Source: JAVBMP01 sp031552315 (GTDB taxonomy: Bacteria > Desulfobacterota > Desulfovibrionia > Desulfovibrionales > Desulfovibrionaceae). From it: DNA of 32,008 nucleotides. Below are positions 31,427-32,008 of the stretch, in pieces (the first letter of the stretch is position 1; each line of letters opens with the position of its first letter). Both the position numbers and the translations under genes were made by a program. The DNA lies in the NCBI GenBank assembly GCA_031552315.1, contig JAVBMP010000054.1:1-32008 (forward strand). Direction: 5' to 3'. Below the pieces are notes generated by a model, which did not search any database, had not been told where the DNA came from, and saw nothing but the letters and a program-made list of their open reading frames with translations.

Positions 31427-31434
31427 GTAATTGC

Positions 31435-32008
31435 ATGGCGGATATTGATACCTTGTTCACAAGACTGAAAGCGGATGCCGCCCGCTTGCTGTCCTTTGGG
31501 TTTTCTGAAAATGAAACCGGCTATTCATATTCCACCGGCCTGTTTGACTGGCAATTTGAAATGACGGTTACTGTCGCGAAAAGTGGAGAGATATCGGCGG
31601 AATTAATCGAAAATTCTTCCCAAGAAAGCTATACCCTTCACCGTGTCGCCGGCGCGGCGGGCGCATTTGTCGGCAGAATCCGGGAAGAGTACGAGCAGAC
31701 GCTGACCAGGGTTGCCAATGCCTGCTTTGAACCGGACGTGTTTAAAAGCCAGGGCGCAAAACAGGTAATACAGCATATCAAAGAAAAATACCGCGATGAG
31801 CCGGAATTTTTATGGAAGCGTTTTCCGGACAACGCAATTTTCCGGCGGCAAGACAATGCTAAATGGTATGCCGCGTTACTGACTGTGCGCAAGGTAAAGT
31901 TGGGCCTGGGCAAGGAAGGTTCCATTGAAGTCCTTGATTTGAGGCCATTGCACAATGGCCTTTTTGCTCTTTTACTGCGTCGTGCTTCGTCCCGCGCGAA
32001 GGTCATAT
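31435..32008 (+). CDS. YjbR/MmcQ-family protein, 3' end altered or cut by window edge
   Basis: The frame starts at the ATG at 31435 and stays open to the window edge (191 codons). An N-terminal region (SFGFSENETGYSYSTGLFDWQFEMTV) and a second domain (VFKSQGAKQVIQHIKEKY, EFLWKRFPDNAIFRRQDNAKWYAALLTV, KLGL, SIEVLDLR) look like the two-part MmcQ/YjbR family, a double-wing fold often annotated as DNA-binding. After DLR, where homologues usually continue with a conserved Asp/Pro-rich stretch, the sequence diverges into Leu/Arg-rich residues encoded by a palindrome plus T-run. This suggests a truncated or rearranged 3' end. Function is not established. Confidence 0.65.
   Translation, partial: MADIDTLFTRLKADAARLLSFGFSENETGYSYSTGLFDWQFEMTVTVAKSGEISAELIENSSQESYTLHRVAGAAGAFVGRIREEYEQTLTRVANACFEPDVFKSQGAKQVIQHIKEKYRDEPEFLWKRFPDNAIFRRQDNAKWYAALLTVRKVKLGLGKEGSIEVLDLRPLHNGLFALLLRRASSRAKVI
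31942..31970 (+). terminator. Palindrome with T-run inside the YjbR-family frame
   Basis: AGGCCATTG (31942-31950) and CAATGGCCT (31953-31961) are perfect 9-base arms around CA, followed by TTTTTGCTCTTTT. This is the layout of a rho-independent terminator, yet it lies within an open coding frame. The arm sequence is shared with the palindrome at 20368-20383. Confidence 0.55.

Noticed and set aside
1..32008. CRISPR arrays, tRNA or rRNA genes, insertion sequences or prophage
   Set aside because: No regularly spaced repeats with unique spacers, no tRNA-like cloverleaf and no transposase or phage motif was found by reading. The repeats seen are contiguous and short.

Overview
This window looks like chromosomal DNA of a Gram-negative bacterium of moderately high GC content (roughly 55-60% by eye). 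My best inference is the Desulfovibrio/Desulfobacterota lineage. The support is the complete dcw (division and cell wall) cluster in the order mraZ-rsmH-ftsL-ftsI-murE-murF-mraY-murD-ftsW-murG-murC-murB-ftsQ-ftsA-ftsZ without ddl, a PASTA-tailed FtsI, a DAP-type MurE, and the general codon style. The taxonomic call is inference and was not checked by any search.

Region 1 (about 1-18500) is the dcw cluster, all on the + strand. It starts with a sigma70-like promoter and an array of MraZ-box-like repeats in front of mraZ, and ends in a perfect 15-bp stem terminator after ftsZ. Many genes overlap or nearly touch (mraZ/rsmH, murE/murF, murD/ftsW, murB/ftsQ). The wider gaps before mraY and murB hold short tandem repeats. 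Together these genes make the cytoplasmic and lipid-linked peptidoglycan precursors (MurC, D, E, F, B, MraY, MurG) and build the divisome (FtsL, I, W, Q, A, Z).

Region 2 (about 18520-20340) holds two isolated metabolic genes: cobJ (cobalamin corrin ring) and rfbA (dTDP-glucose synthesis).

Region 3 (about 20340-27680) is the most unusual part. A phosphate-binding-protein-like gene is followed by two tandem paralogous polytopic membrane proteins that I cannot assign to a family. All three share nearly the same N-terminal sequence. They converge on a creB-creC two-component system on the - strand, which is divergent from creD. The creB-creD gap carries an array of seven GTGAA half-sites, mostly at 11-bp spacing, matching the published Cre-tag layout of CreB operators.

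Region 4 (about 27680-32008) contains an exported M20-family amidohydrolase, a membrane-bound hybrid histidine kinase, and a YjbR/MmcQ-family gene whose 3' part departs from the family at a palindrome followed by a T-run close to the window edge.

A recurrent theme is short tandem duplication with 12-24 bp units, in gene linkers (creB, creC, cobJ, a membrane protein) and just upstream of start codons (mraY, murB, the phosphate-binding-protein-like gene, the YjbR gene). An out-of-frame repeat inside murG fits the same pattern.
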